A stretch of 6,938 nt of DNA from an uncultured Eubacterium sp. (GTDB taxonomy: Bacteria > Bacillota_A > Clostridia > Lachnospirales > Lachnospiraceae), in contig CAOXUF010000107.1 in the NCBI GenBank assembly GCA_948560485.1, positions 1-6,938 on the forward strand, read 5' to 3'. Shown here piece after piece: positions 1 to 6,286 of this stretch. Both the position numbers and the translations under genes were made by a program. Under the pieces are notes generated by a model. That model was not told where the DNA came from, did no database searches, and worked only from the letters and a program-made list of their open reading frames with translations. How positions within the stretch are numbered: position 1 is the stretch's first letter; every line of letters begins with the position of its first letter.

Positions 1-627
1 GTAGAAGGCTTGAAAAAAGCATTTCCTGATTATGCAATTCTCTCCGAGGAAGAAAAGGATGATAAAAAGAGATTAGAAAACGATTATTGTTTTATTGTAG
101 ATCCTCTGGACGGAACAAAAGAATTTTTAAAACGAAATGGTCAATTTACGGTAAATATTGCTCTCTCTTATCAGCATAGGGTGGTTATGGGAGTGATTTA
201 TGTACCTGTTACTCAGGAACTGTACTATGCAGAAAAGGGGAAGGGCAGTTTTCTTCAAACTGCTGAAGGTAAAATAAAAAAATTGTATGTATCTAATATT
301 AAAGATTTAGAAAAAGTTCGTTTGGTTATGAGCAGTTCTCATGGATGTAAAGAGATGGATGAGTTAATAAAAAAATATAAATTCCAGCAGTTTGTTAAGA
401 TGGGAAGTTCTATAAAAGGATGCCTGATAGCCAGAGGAGAAGCAGAAATATATTACCGTTATAATCCAACGATGGAATGGGATACCGCAGCTATGCAGTG
501 TATTGCAGAAGAAGCAGGTGCTATTTTTCGTCAGATGGATGATTCAGAATTGCTTTATAACCGAACAAATCCTTTAAATGCAAAGGGATTTTATGTGATT
601 AATTCAGAGGAAAACAGAGTTTGTTGA
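1..627 (+). CDS. cysQ: 3'(2'),5'-bisphosphate nucleotidase CysQ, 5'-truncated by window edge
   Basis: This is the C-terminal 208 residues of a CysQ-type phosphatase of the inositol monophosphatase superfamily. The family removes the 3'-phosphate from PAP (and PAPS), a toxic by-product of PAPS use, with Mg2+ as cofactor. The frame is open from base 1, and about 50 N-terminal residues are missing compared with the roughly 246-residue E. coli protein. A TTG at base 10 lies inside the conserved fold and is not the real start. Visible metal-binding motifs are LSEE (fragment residues 14-17), DPLDGTKEF (34-42) and WDTAA (160-164). The stretch [12 protein letters not shown] after the second motif is typical of CysQ rather than of other inositol phosphatases. 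It ends in TGA, 50 bases before cysD, in the same operon, which fits a job cleaning up after PAPS made by the downstream enzymes. No frameshift is seen. Confidence 0.93.
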   Translation, partial: VEGLKKAFPDYAILSEEEKDDKKRLENDYCFIVDPLDGTKEFLKRNGQFTVNIALSYQHRVVMGVIYVPVTQELYYAEKGKGSFLQTAEGKIKKLYVSNIKDLEKVRLVMSSSHGCKEMDELIKKYKFQQFVKMGSSIKGCLIARGEAEIYYRYNPTMEWDTAAMQCIAEEAGAIFRQMDDSELLYNRTNPLNAKGFYVINSEENRVC

Positions 628-642
628 TTTTATATTTGCAGG

Positions 643-660
643 GACATGATAGATCTTGTC
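643..660. promoter_or_regulatory. imperfect inverted repeat upstream of cysD
   Basis: The 18 bases GACATGATAGATCTTGTC form a dyad. GACA pairs with TGTC and GAT with ATC, with one T/T mismatch between them and AG at the centre. It sits in the 50-base cysQ-cysD gap, two bases before the cysD ribosome binding site. It could be a protein-binding operator or a weak hairpin affecting cysD translation. It is short, lacks a U-tract so is not a terminator, and could be chance. Confidence 0.25.
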
Positions 661-662
661 AG

Positions 663-668
663 AGGAGG
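663..668 (+). promoter_or_regulatory. ribosome binding site deciding the cysD start
   Basis: A perfect AGGAGG lies nine bases before the ATG at 678. It decides the start in favour of that ATG over an in-frame TTG at 621, which overlaps the cysQ stop and would add 19 residues unlike the family. Confidence 0.85.
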
Positions 669-677
669 ATAAGCCAG

Positions 678-1577
678 ATGGAAGAAATGACGCATTTGGA
701 TAGGCTAGAAGCCGAAGCAATATATATTATGAGAGAAGTGGTAGCTGAGTGTGACAAGCCTGTAATGTTATATTCTATCGGAAAAGACAGTTCAGTAATG
801 CTGCATTTGGCATTAAAGGCATTTTATCCGGAAAAGCCGCCATTTCCATTTTTTCATATCGATACTACATGGAAGTTTCATGAAATGATTACCTTCCGTG
901 ATCGCATTGCCGAAGAAAAAGGAATCGAGATGCTGGTTTATACCAATGAAGATGGAGTAAAAAAGGGAATTAATCCTTTTGATCATGGTGGTGCTTATAC
1001 GGATATTATGAAAACGCAGGCATTAAAGCAGGGATTGGACAAGTATGGATTTACTGCAGCATTTGGAGGTGGGCGGCGTGATGAGGAGAAGTCCCGGGCT
1101 AAAGAAAGAATTTTTTCGTTTCGGAATGAGGCCCATTCCTGGGACCCTAAACATCAGAGGCCGGAAATGTGGAACCTTTATAATACAGCATTACATAAGG
1201 GTGAAAGTATAAGAGTATTTCCTTTGTCAAATTGGACAGAAAAGGATATTTGGCAGTATATATGCAAAGAACAGATTGAAATTGTTCCGCTTTATTTTGC
1301 AAAAGAACGTCCCGTGGTTTATCGGGATGGAAATATTATTATGGTGGATGATGACCGGATGAAATTACTTCCGGGGGAACAAATACAGTTGAAAAAAGTA
1401 CGTTTCCGAACCTTAGGCTGCTATCCGCTTACGGGCGCTGTGGAATCAAAAGCGGACACATTGGAAGCGATTGTTGAAGAAACTTTAGGAGCTGTGGAGT
1501 CAGAACGCACAAGCAGAGTAATTGATCATGAAGCGAAGGGCAGTATGGAAAGACGAAAAAGAGAGGGGTATTTCTAA
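678..1577 (+). CDS. cysD: sulfate adenylyltransferase subunit 2 (ATP sulfurylase small subunit)
   Basis: CysD is the catalytic adenylyl-transfer subunit of heterodimeric ATP sulfurylase. It makes APS and pyrophosphate from ATP and sulfate, driven by GTP hydrolysis in its partner CysN. The 299-residue product matches the usual length (about 302 in E. coli). It belongs to the PP-loop ATP pyrophosphatase/PAPS reductase family. Visible features are the PP-loop [10 protein letters not shown] (residues 33-42), the HIDTTWKF segment, the strongly conserved [15 protein letters not shown] block (130-144), [20 protein letters not shown] in the middle, and [16 protein letters not shown] (242-257) near the C-terminus, followed by the family-typical ending [12 protein letters not shown]. 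All key blocks are intact. The next gene starts one base after its TAA, so CysD and CysN-CysC are probably translationally coupled, consistent with their forming one enzyme complex. Confidence 0.97.
   Translation: MEEMTHLDRLEAEAIYIMREVVAECDKPVMLYSIGKDSSVMLHLALKAFYPEKPPFPFFHIDTTWKFHEMITFRDRIAEEKGIEMLVYTNEDGVKKGINPFDHGGAYTDIMKTQALKQGLDKYGFTAAFGGGRRDEEKSRAKERIFSFRNEAHSWDPKHQRPEMWNLYNTALHKGESIRVFPLSNWTEKDIWQYICKEQIEIVPLYFAKERPVVYRDGNIIMVDDDRMKLLPGEQIQLKKVRFRTLGCYPLTGAVESKADTLEAIVEETLGAVESERTSRVIDHEAKGSMERRKREGYF
1562..1568 (+). promoter_or_regulatory. ribosome binding site for cysNC inside the end of cysD
   Basis: AGAGGGG lies within the last codons of cysD, ten bases before the ATG at 1579. With the one-base gap between the genes it supports coupled translation and selects 1579 over upstream in-frame codons, which would add residues before the conserved N-terminus MNGLLKFITCGSVDDGKST. 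Confidence 0.65.
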
Positions 1578-1578
1578 A

Positions 1579-3411
1579 ATGAACGGATTGTTAAAATTCA
1601 TTACCTGCGGAAGTGTGGATGATGGGAAATCTACGCTGATTGGTCATATGCTGTATGATGCAAAATTACTTTTTACAGATCAAGAACGTACATTAGAACT
1701 TGACAGTAAGGTTGGAAGTCGTGAAGGAAAGATAGATTATTCTCTTTTATTAGATGGGCTGATGGCAGAACGGGAACAGGGAATTACAATTGATGTTGCT
1801 TATCGCTATTTTACAACAGAGAAGAGAAGTTTTATTGTTGCAGATACTCCCGGGCATGAAGAGTACACCAGAAATATGGCTGTGGGTGCCTCTTTTGCAG
1901 AATTAGCAGTGATTCTTGTAGATGCAACCAGGGGAATATTGGCACAGACAAGACGTCATGCCAGAATTTGTGCACTTATGGGAATTCGATATTTTGTATT
2001 TGCTGTAAATAAGATGGATTTAGTCAACTATCATCAGAAGGAATATGTCAAAATAGAAAAAGATATAAAAAAATTAGCGATTGATTTAGATTTGGCGAAT
2101 GTAAGTATTATTCCTGTTTGTGCTACAGAAGGGGATAATGTGACGCTGAAACATGCTAATATGCCCTGGTACAGGGAAAAAACGCTGTTAGAGTATCTTG
2201 AAACCATTAATATTGAAGAGGGCGAAGATGAGCAGGGAATGATTTTACCTGTGCAGAGAGTGTGTCGGCCAAATCATAATTTCCGTGGATTTCAGGGGCA
2301 GATTGTGTCTGGAACTTTGCAGGCAGGCGATGAGATTACGATTTTGCCGAGCAGAGAAAAGGCAGTTGTTGATTCTATATTGGTTACGGATAAGAAAGAA
2401 GTACAGGCTGAAAAGGGACAGGCAGTAACCATTTCCCTTAATAAAGAGGTAGATGTTTCACGGGGATGTGTTCTGGTCAGGAATGCTGAATTGAAGGTCA
2501 GCAGTATGTTTACTTCCACCATTCTTTGGATGGATGATTTAGAACTGATGCAGGGGAAAAACTTCTGGATAAAGATAGGTACGAAGATGCTTCCGGCTTC
2601 GGTTATGGATATAAAATATCGAATTGATGTTAATACAGGAGAGCATATTGCAGTATCAAAACTATACAAAAATGAGATTGCTGTCTGCGATATAGCAACT
2701 GCATTTCCGGTTGTCTATGATACATTTAAAAATCATAAAGGATTAGGTAGTTTTATTTTAATTGACAGGGTATCGAATATGACGTCAGCTTGTGGTGTGA
2801 TAGAACATTCGTTAAGAAGATCAGAGAATATCGTATGGCAAAAGTTGGATATTACACGGGAAATTCGGGCACAAAAAATGGGACAAAAGCCAGTAACCTT
2901 ATGGTTTACAGGCTTATCCGGTTCAGGGAAATCTGCGCTGGCAAATGAAATCGAAAAGAGATTAAGTATTAATGGCAGATATACCATGCTTCTGGACGGG
3001 GATAATATTCGTATGGGGCTTAATAAAAATCTTGGGTTTGAACCAGAAGACCGGATAGAAAATATAAGAAGAATTGCAGAAGTGGCAAAGTTAATGAATG
3101 ATGCAGGATTGATAGTTCTTACTTCGTTTATTTCACCTTTTAGAAGTGACAGGAAGAATGCTAGGGATATCATTGGAGCGGAAAATTTTATTGAAGTATA
3201 TGTCAGCACTCCGTTAGAAGAATGTGAACGGAGAGATGTAAAAGGTTTATATCGAAAAGCAAGGGAAGGAAAGATACCCAATTTTACAGGAATATCAAGT
3301 CCTTATGAGGAACCTGAGAATGCGGATATTGTAGTTGATACTAATAAATTTTCTTTGGAAGAGTCCGTGACATTTATTTTAAATCAACTGAAAGCTTATC
3401 AGATCATTTAA
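1579..3411 (+). CDS. cysNC: bifunctional sulfate adenylyltransferase subunit 1 / adenylylsulfate kinase (CysN-CysC fusion)
   Basis: The 610-residue product joins the GTPase subunit of ATP sulfurylase to APS kinase, so APS made with CysD can be phosphorylated to PAPS by the same complex. The N-terminal part (about 1-414) is an EF-Tu-like translation-factor GTPase: G1 GSVDDGKS (11-18), the GITIDVAYR switch region (68-76), G3 DTPGH (89-93), G4 NKMD (144-147), then CATEGDNV in place of the more usual SALEGDNV, followed by two beta-barrel domains. The C-terminal part (about 415-610) is APS kinase: Walker A GLSGSGKS (445-452), DGDN (473-476), ENIRRIAEVA, FISPFR (517-522), KGLYRKAREG and NFTGISSPYE. 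No stop or frameshift lies between the halves. The join HSLRRSENIVWQ has the form seen in known fusions (NodQ and proteobacterial CysNC) and lacks the roughly 40-residue tail of stand-alone E. coli CysN. Both active sites look intact. Confidence 0.96.
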   Translation: MNGLLKFITCGSVDDGKSTLIGHMLYDAKLLFTDQERTLELDSKVGSREGKIDYSLLLDGLMAEREQGITIDVAYRYFTTEKRSFIVADTPGHEEYTRNMAVGASFAELAVILVDATRGILAQTRRHARICALMGIRYFVFAVNKMDLVNYHQKEYVKIEKDIKKLAIDLDLANVSIIPVCATEGDNVTLKHANMPWYREKTLLEYLETINIEEGEDEQGMILPVQRVCRPNHNFRGFQGQIVSGTLQAGDEITILPSREKAVVDSILVTDKKEVQAEKGQAVTISLNKEVDVSRGCVLVRNAELKVSSMFTSTILWMDDLELMQGKNFWIKIGTKMLPASVMDIKYRIDVNTGEHIAVSKLYKNEIAVCDIATAFPVVYDTFKNHKGLGSFILIDRVSNMTSACGVIEHSLRRSENIVWQKLDITREIRAQKMGQKPVTLWFTGLSGSGKSALANEIEKRLSINGRYTMLLDGDNIRMGLNKNLGFEPEDRIENIRRIAEVAKLMNDAGLIVLTSFISPFRSDRKNARDIIGAENFIEVYVSTPLEECERRDVKGLYRKAREGKIPNFTGISSPYEEPENADIVVDTNKFSLEESVTFILNQLKAYQII

Positions 3412-3417
3412 TATAAT
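3388..3417 (+). promoter_or_regulatory. possible internal promoter before sbp
   Basis: A perfect TATAAT lies at 3412-3417, immediately after the cysNC stop. An 18-base spacer separates it from CTGAAA at 3388-3393, a 4-of-6 match to the -35 consensus. Transcription would start near 3424, just before the sbp ribosome binding site. There is no extended TG motif and the DNA is AT-rich, so a chance match is possible. Confidence 0.3.
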
Positions 3418-3435
3418 AATTGTTTTACTGAATAA

Positions 3436-3441
3436 AGGTGG
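3436..3441 (+). promoter_or_regulatory. ribosome binding site for sbp
   Basis: AGGTGG lies five bases before the ATG at 3447 and eight before the ATG at 3450. An in-frame GTG at 3438 overlaps this site and is therefore an unlikely start. The choice between the two ATGs changes the product by one residue only. Confidence 0.55.
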
Positions 3442-3446
3442 CAGAG

Positions 3447-4463
3447 ATGATGAAAAAAAGGATTTTGTTCTATATATTAACGATAATGATGTCCTTTTTA
3501 TTAGCTGGGTGCAGTAATAAACCACAGAAGGATTTGACTATGGAACTTTTAAATGTATCTTATGATCCGACGAGAGAATTTTATGCGAAATATAATGAAT
3601 TGTTTTGTGATTATTGGATGAAAAAAAACAATCAGGAAATAACGATTACTCAATCTCATGGAGGTTCCGGTTCTCAGGCAAGGTCGGTAATTGAAGGGAA
3701 TGAAGCGGATGTGGTGACGCTGGCATTAGCACATGATATTACAGCAATTGAGGAATATGGATTAATTGACAGCGGATGGATTGAAGAATTTGAAGGCAAC
3801 AGTTCTCCTTACACATCAACCATTGTTTTTTTAGTACGCAAAGATAATGAAAAAGGAATTCAGGACTGGGATGATTTAATCAAAGAAGGAATTGAAGTTA
3901 TTACGCCAAATCCTAAAACTTCTGGCGGAGCCTGTTGGAATTTTCTTGCTGCGTGGGCTTATTGGCAGGAACAGGATGGTGGAAATGAAGAACAAACCAG
4001 AGAATATATGAAAAAATTATATGAAAATGTGCTGGTGTTGGATTCTGGTGCCAGAGGGGCAACCAATACGTTTGTAGAAAATAGACAGGGAGATGTTCTG
4101 ATTGCATGGGAAAATGAGGCGTATTTATCTCTGGAGGAATATCCGGATCAGTATGAAATCATAACGCCAAGTATCAGTATTTTGGCACAGCCTTCTGTAG
4201 CAGTAGTGGATAGGAATGCAGAAGATCATGGAACAAAAGAACTTGCTCATGATTACCTGGAATATTTGTACAGTGATGAGGCACAGCGATTAGCTGGGGA
4301 AAATTATTATCGGCCCTCAGATGAAAAAATATTACAGGAATATTCAGAACAATTTAATTTGGAAATGAATCTTGTCACTATTGATGATTTTGGAGGTTGG
4401 AAAAAGGCTTACGAAGTTTATTTTAATGATGGTGGGATTTTTGATCAGATATATGCGCAATAG
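3447..4463 (+). CDS. sbp: sulfate-binding lipoprotein of the sulfate/thiosulfate ABC importer
   Basis: The 338-residue product is the extracellular solute-binding protein that delivers sulfate (perhaps also thiosulfate) to the CysTWA importer. A short basic start (MMKKR) is followed by a hydrophobic stretch and a lipobox LAGC ending at Cys22, so it should be lipid-anchored on the outer face of the membrane, as expected in Gram-positives. Family blocks run in order: LLNVSYDPTREFYAKYN with D40, SHGGSGSQ (70-77), EADVVTLALAHD, PYTSTIVFLVRKDN, VITPNPKTSGGA, VLDSGARGATNTFVE, GDVLIAWENEA with Trp221, and YYRPSDE near the C-terminus. The serine, glycine and tryptophan ligands known for bacterial Sbp are present. 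Residue 163 is Cys where relatives such as E. coli Sbp have Arg (SGGARWN). Sbp and CysP are close paralogues, so the symbol could also be cysP; Sbp fits the sequence blocks slightly better. It starts 35 bases after cysNC. Confidence 0.93.
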   Translation: MMKKRILFYILTIMMSFLLAGCSNKPQKDLTMELLNVSYDPTREFYAKYNELFCDYWMKKNNQEITITQSHGGSGSQARSVIEGNEADVVTLALAHDITAIEEYGLIDSGWIEEFEGNSSPYTSTIVFLVRKDNEKGIQDWDDLIKEGIEVITPNPKTSGGACWNFLAAWAYWQEQDGGNEEQTREYMKKLYENVLVLDSGARGATNTFVENRQGDVLIAWENEAYLSLEEYPDQYEIITPSISILAQPSVAVVDRNAEDHGTKELAHDYLEYLYSDEAQRLAGENYYRPSDEKILQEYSEQFNLEMNLVTIDDFGGWKKAYEVYFNDGGIFDQIYAQ

Positions 4464-4474
4464 AAGCAACTGGG

Positions 4475-4480
4475 AAAGGA
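4475..4480 (+). promoter_or_regulatory. ribosome binding site for cysT, unusually spaced
   Basis: AAAGGA lies twelve bases before the cysT ATG at 4493, which is long. A second ATG at 4488 is at a better seven-base distance but opens only a seven-codon out-of-frame ORF. No better site is visible. Confidence 0.5.
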
Positions 4481-4492
4481 ATAATTCATGCT

Positions 4493-5344
4493 ATGGAACA
4501 ACAAATTGTGAAGGTTAAAAGTAAAAAAGGTGTCCGAATAATTCCAGGTTTTGAACTTTCTATGGGAATTACTTTGATGATGCTTGGTTGTTTTATATTA
4601 ATTCCTTTAGCCTCACTTTTCTTTAGTGCCAGTAAACTTAGTTTTCAGGAATTTAAAGAGGTAGTTACTTCACGTCAGATTGTATCAGGGTATCTGGTCA
4701 GCCTTTCCTGTGCATTTATTGCTGCTTTGATTAATGCTGTATTTGGAATGATTTTGGTATGGGTTCTGGTTCGCTATGATTTTCCAGGCAAAAAAATACT
4801 TGATGGCTTAATTGAACTGCCATTTGCTTTGCCAACAGCCGTAGCAGGTATAGCATTAACTTACCTTTACTCAGATCAGGGATGGATTGGAAGCCTTTTT
4901 GCAAGAGTGGGAATTAAAATTGCCTATACACATGTTGGTATTATCATAGCTATGATTTTTGTGGGTATTCCTTTTGTGGTAAGAACTGTTCAGCCGGTAC
5001 TGGAAAAATTAGACAGGCAGTATGAAGAGGCGGCAATGATGCTTGGAGCAGAAAAACACTATATTTTTATTCATGTAATTTTGCCAGAAGTTTTTCCGGC
5101 ATTGTTAGCGGGTTTTGGTCTTGCGTTTGCCAGAGGAATCGGAGAGTACGGCAGTGTAGTCTTTATTGCCGGAAATATTCCATATAAAACACAAATTGCG
5201 CCGCTGTTGATTATGACAAAGCTGGAACAGTATAAATATTCAGATGCTACAGCAATTGCCATAGTCTTGTTGCTTATATCTTTTTTGCTCATGTTAGTAA
5301 TTAATTCTGTGCAGATTTATATGCAGAAATTTAGTAAAGGGTAA
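4493..5344 (+). CDS. cysT: sulfate/thiosulfate ABC transporter permease CysT (CysU)
   Basis: This 283-residue inner-membrane permease should pair with CysW to form the channel of the sulfate importer. About six hydrophobic segments are visible (roughly residues 20-43, 65-93, 104-125, 145-168, 200-225 and 253-275). Diagnostic blocks are VRYDFPGKKILDGL, ELPFALPTAVAGIAL (108-122), GIPFVVRTVQPVLEKL and the cytoplasmic EAA loop, EEAAMMLGAEK (178-188) with LPE at 197-199, which contacts the ATPase CysA. FIAGNIPYKT near the end is also typical of CysT. The LPFALPTAVAG block separates CysT from CysW, which has IPFSISPVIAG at the same place. Length matches the family (about 277 in E. coli). It begins 29 bases after sbp. 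ATG 4493 is chosen because the conserved part starts at GFELSMGI (19-26) after a short basic leader. Confidence 0.95.
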   Translation: MEQQIVKVKSKKGVRIIPGFELSMGITLMMLGCFILIPLASLFFSASKLSFQEFKEVVTSRQIVSGYLVSLSCAFIAALINAVFGMILVWVLVRYDFPGKKILDGLIELPFALPTAVAGIALTYLYSDQGWIGSLFARVGIKIAYTHVGIIIAMIFVGIPFVVRTVQPVLEKLDRQYEEAAMMLGAEKHYIFIHVILPEVFPALLAGFGLAFARGIGEYGSVVFIAGNIPYKTQIAPLLIMTKLEQYKYSDATAIAIVLLLISFLLMLVINSVQIYMQKFSKG

Positions 5345-5354
5345 TGAAAAAATT

Positions 5355-5358
5355 TGGA
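5355..5358 (+). promoter_or_regulatory. weak, distant ribosome binding site for cysW
   Basis: GGAG lies fourteen bases before the cysW ATG at 5373, a long spacing. A TGA in the cysW frame at 5361-5363 rules out any start further upstream, so 5373 is the first possible start. Translation may rely partly on coupling with cysT, which ends 28 bases before. Confidence 0.4.
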
Positions 5359-5372
5359 GATGAAAAGTATTT

Positions 5373-6269
5373 ATGGTAAAGAAAGAATATAAAGAGGAAA
5401 AAACTTATGAGCAGGATATAACAGGGGATGGAATTTATTCCTTGCAGAAGGTTATCGGACCACATAAAGAGAAGGGCAGCCATGTAATAAAATATAGTTT
5501 AATCAGTATTAGTGTTTTATTTTTAAGTATTATGCTGGTGCTGCCTTTAATTGTGGTATTGGTAAATGCATTTAGAAATGGTTGGAGTGTTTATCAAAAG
5601 AATATCATGGATGAATATACAGTGAAAGCATTTCAACTTACTGTAACTGCAGTTGTGATTTCTGTAATAGTAAATACTGTATTTGGAATTTTTGCGTCAT
5701 ATCTTTTATCTAAATTTTACTTTCGTGGGAGGCAGGTTTTAGCTGCATTGATAGATATTCCGTTTTCTATCTCTCCGGTAATTGCCGGATTGATTTTTAT
5801 TTTAACTTTTGGAAATGTTGGCTGGATGGGAGGATTTTTAAAAGAGCATGGCATTAAAATTGTATTTGCAGTTCCGGGAGTTATTCTGGCTACAATATTT
5901 GTTACCTTTCCGTTTGTTTTTCGTGAATTGTTCCCAGTAATGAATGCGCAGGGAAAAGAGGAAGAAGAGGCTGCCGCATTGATGGGGGCAAAGGGATTTA
6001 CAATTTTTAGAAAGATAACATTTCCGCATATTAAATGGGCACTTCTCTATGGAATCATTTTGTGTGCAGCCAGAGCAATGGGTGAATTTGGCGCAGTATC
6101 TGTAATTTCCGGGCATTTAAGAGGAAAGACAAATACGTTACCGCTCCATGTAGAAATTCTTTATAATGAATTTAATACAACTGCAGCATTTTCTGTATCT
6201 TCTATCCTGGTTATAATGGCAGTCATCATATTGATTGTCAAAAGTATTGTGGAATGGAAACGAAAATGA
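5373..6269 (+). CDS. cysW: sulfate/thiosulfate ABC transporter permease CysW
   Basis: This is the second permease subunit of the sulfate importer, 298 residues long (about 291 in E. coli). A charged 39-residue N-terminal leader precedes the first membrane segment (about 41-66), with further segments near 86-112, 120-146, 163-185, 221-245 and 272-291. CysW-specific blocks are ALIDIPFSISPVIAGLIF (125-142), VTFPFVFRELFPVM (177-190), the EAA loop EEEAAALMGAKGF (197-209) followed by FPHIKWALLYG, RAMGEFGAVSVISGHLRG (234-251), and a basic C-terminus ending VEWKRK. The order cysT-cysW-cysA is the standard SulT transporter arrangement. The N-terminal leader is about 20 residues longer than in E. coli and is not conserved with it; the rest is intact. 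Confidence 0.95.
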   Translation: MVKKEYKEEKTYEQDITGDGIYSLQKVIGPHKEKGSHVIKYSLISISVLFLSIMLVLPLIVVLVNAFRNGWSVYQKNIMDEYTVKAFQLTVTAVVISVIVNTVFGIFASYLLSKFYFRGRQVLAALIDIPFSISPVIAGLIFILTFGNVGWMGGFLKEHGIKIVFAVPGVILATIFVTFPFVFRELFPVMNAQGKEEEEAAALMGAKGFTIFRKITFPHIKWALLYGIILCAARAMGEFGAVSVISGHLRGKTNTLPLHVEILYNEFNTTAAFSVSSILVIMAVIILIVKSIVEWKRK

Positions 6270-6271
6270 GC

Positions 6272-6277
6272 AGGAGG
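6272..6277 (+). promoter_or_regulatory. ribosome binding site for cysA
   Basis: A perfect AGGAGG lies two bases after the cysW stop and nine bases before the ATG at 6287. It favours that ATG over the adjoining in-frame GTG at 6284, which would add one residue. Confidence 0.85.
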
Positions 6278-6286
6278 TAAAGCGTG

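Noticed and set aside
10..12. TTG as the start of cysQ
   Set aside because: The frame is open upstream to base 1 and the conserved LSEE motif follows at once; about 50 residues of the fold would be missing. The gene is cut by the window edge instead.
161..164. Variant D-loop (AAID instead of GALD) in CysA residues 161-164 as a sign of a dead ATPase
   Set aside because: The essential Asp, Walker A, Walker B, signature and His motifs are all intact; the change is conservative. The coordinates here are CysA residue numbers, corresponding to about bases 6767-6778.
643..660. Dyad before cysD as a transcription terminator
   Set aside because: The stem is short with a mismatch and is followed by AGAGGAGG rather than a run of T, so it cannot be a rho-independent terminator.
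1179..1184. TATAAT inside cysD as a promoter
   Set aside because: It lies within conserved coding sequence with no good -35 in place and no gene start downstream; such matches are expected by chance in AT-rich genes.
2292..2669. 125-codon reverse-strand ORF opposite the CysN domain
   Set aside because: It lies wholly inside the intact cysNC gene, shows no recognisable domain and is explained as a shadow of the coding frame.
2733..3281. 182-codon reverse-strand ORF opposite the CysC domain
   Set aside because: It is long, but antisense to strongly conserved APS kinase sequence. The product is low-complexity Ser/Leu/Phe-rich, as expected for a shadow frame, with no recognised family.
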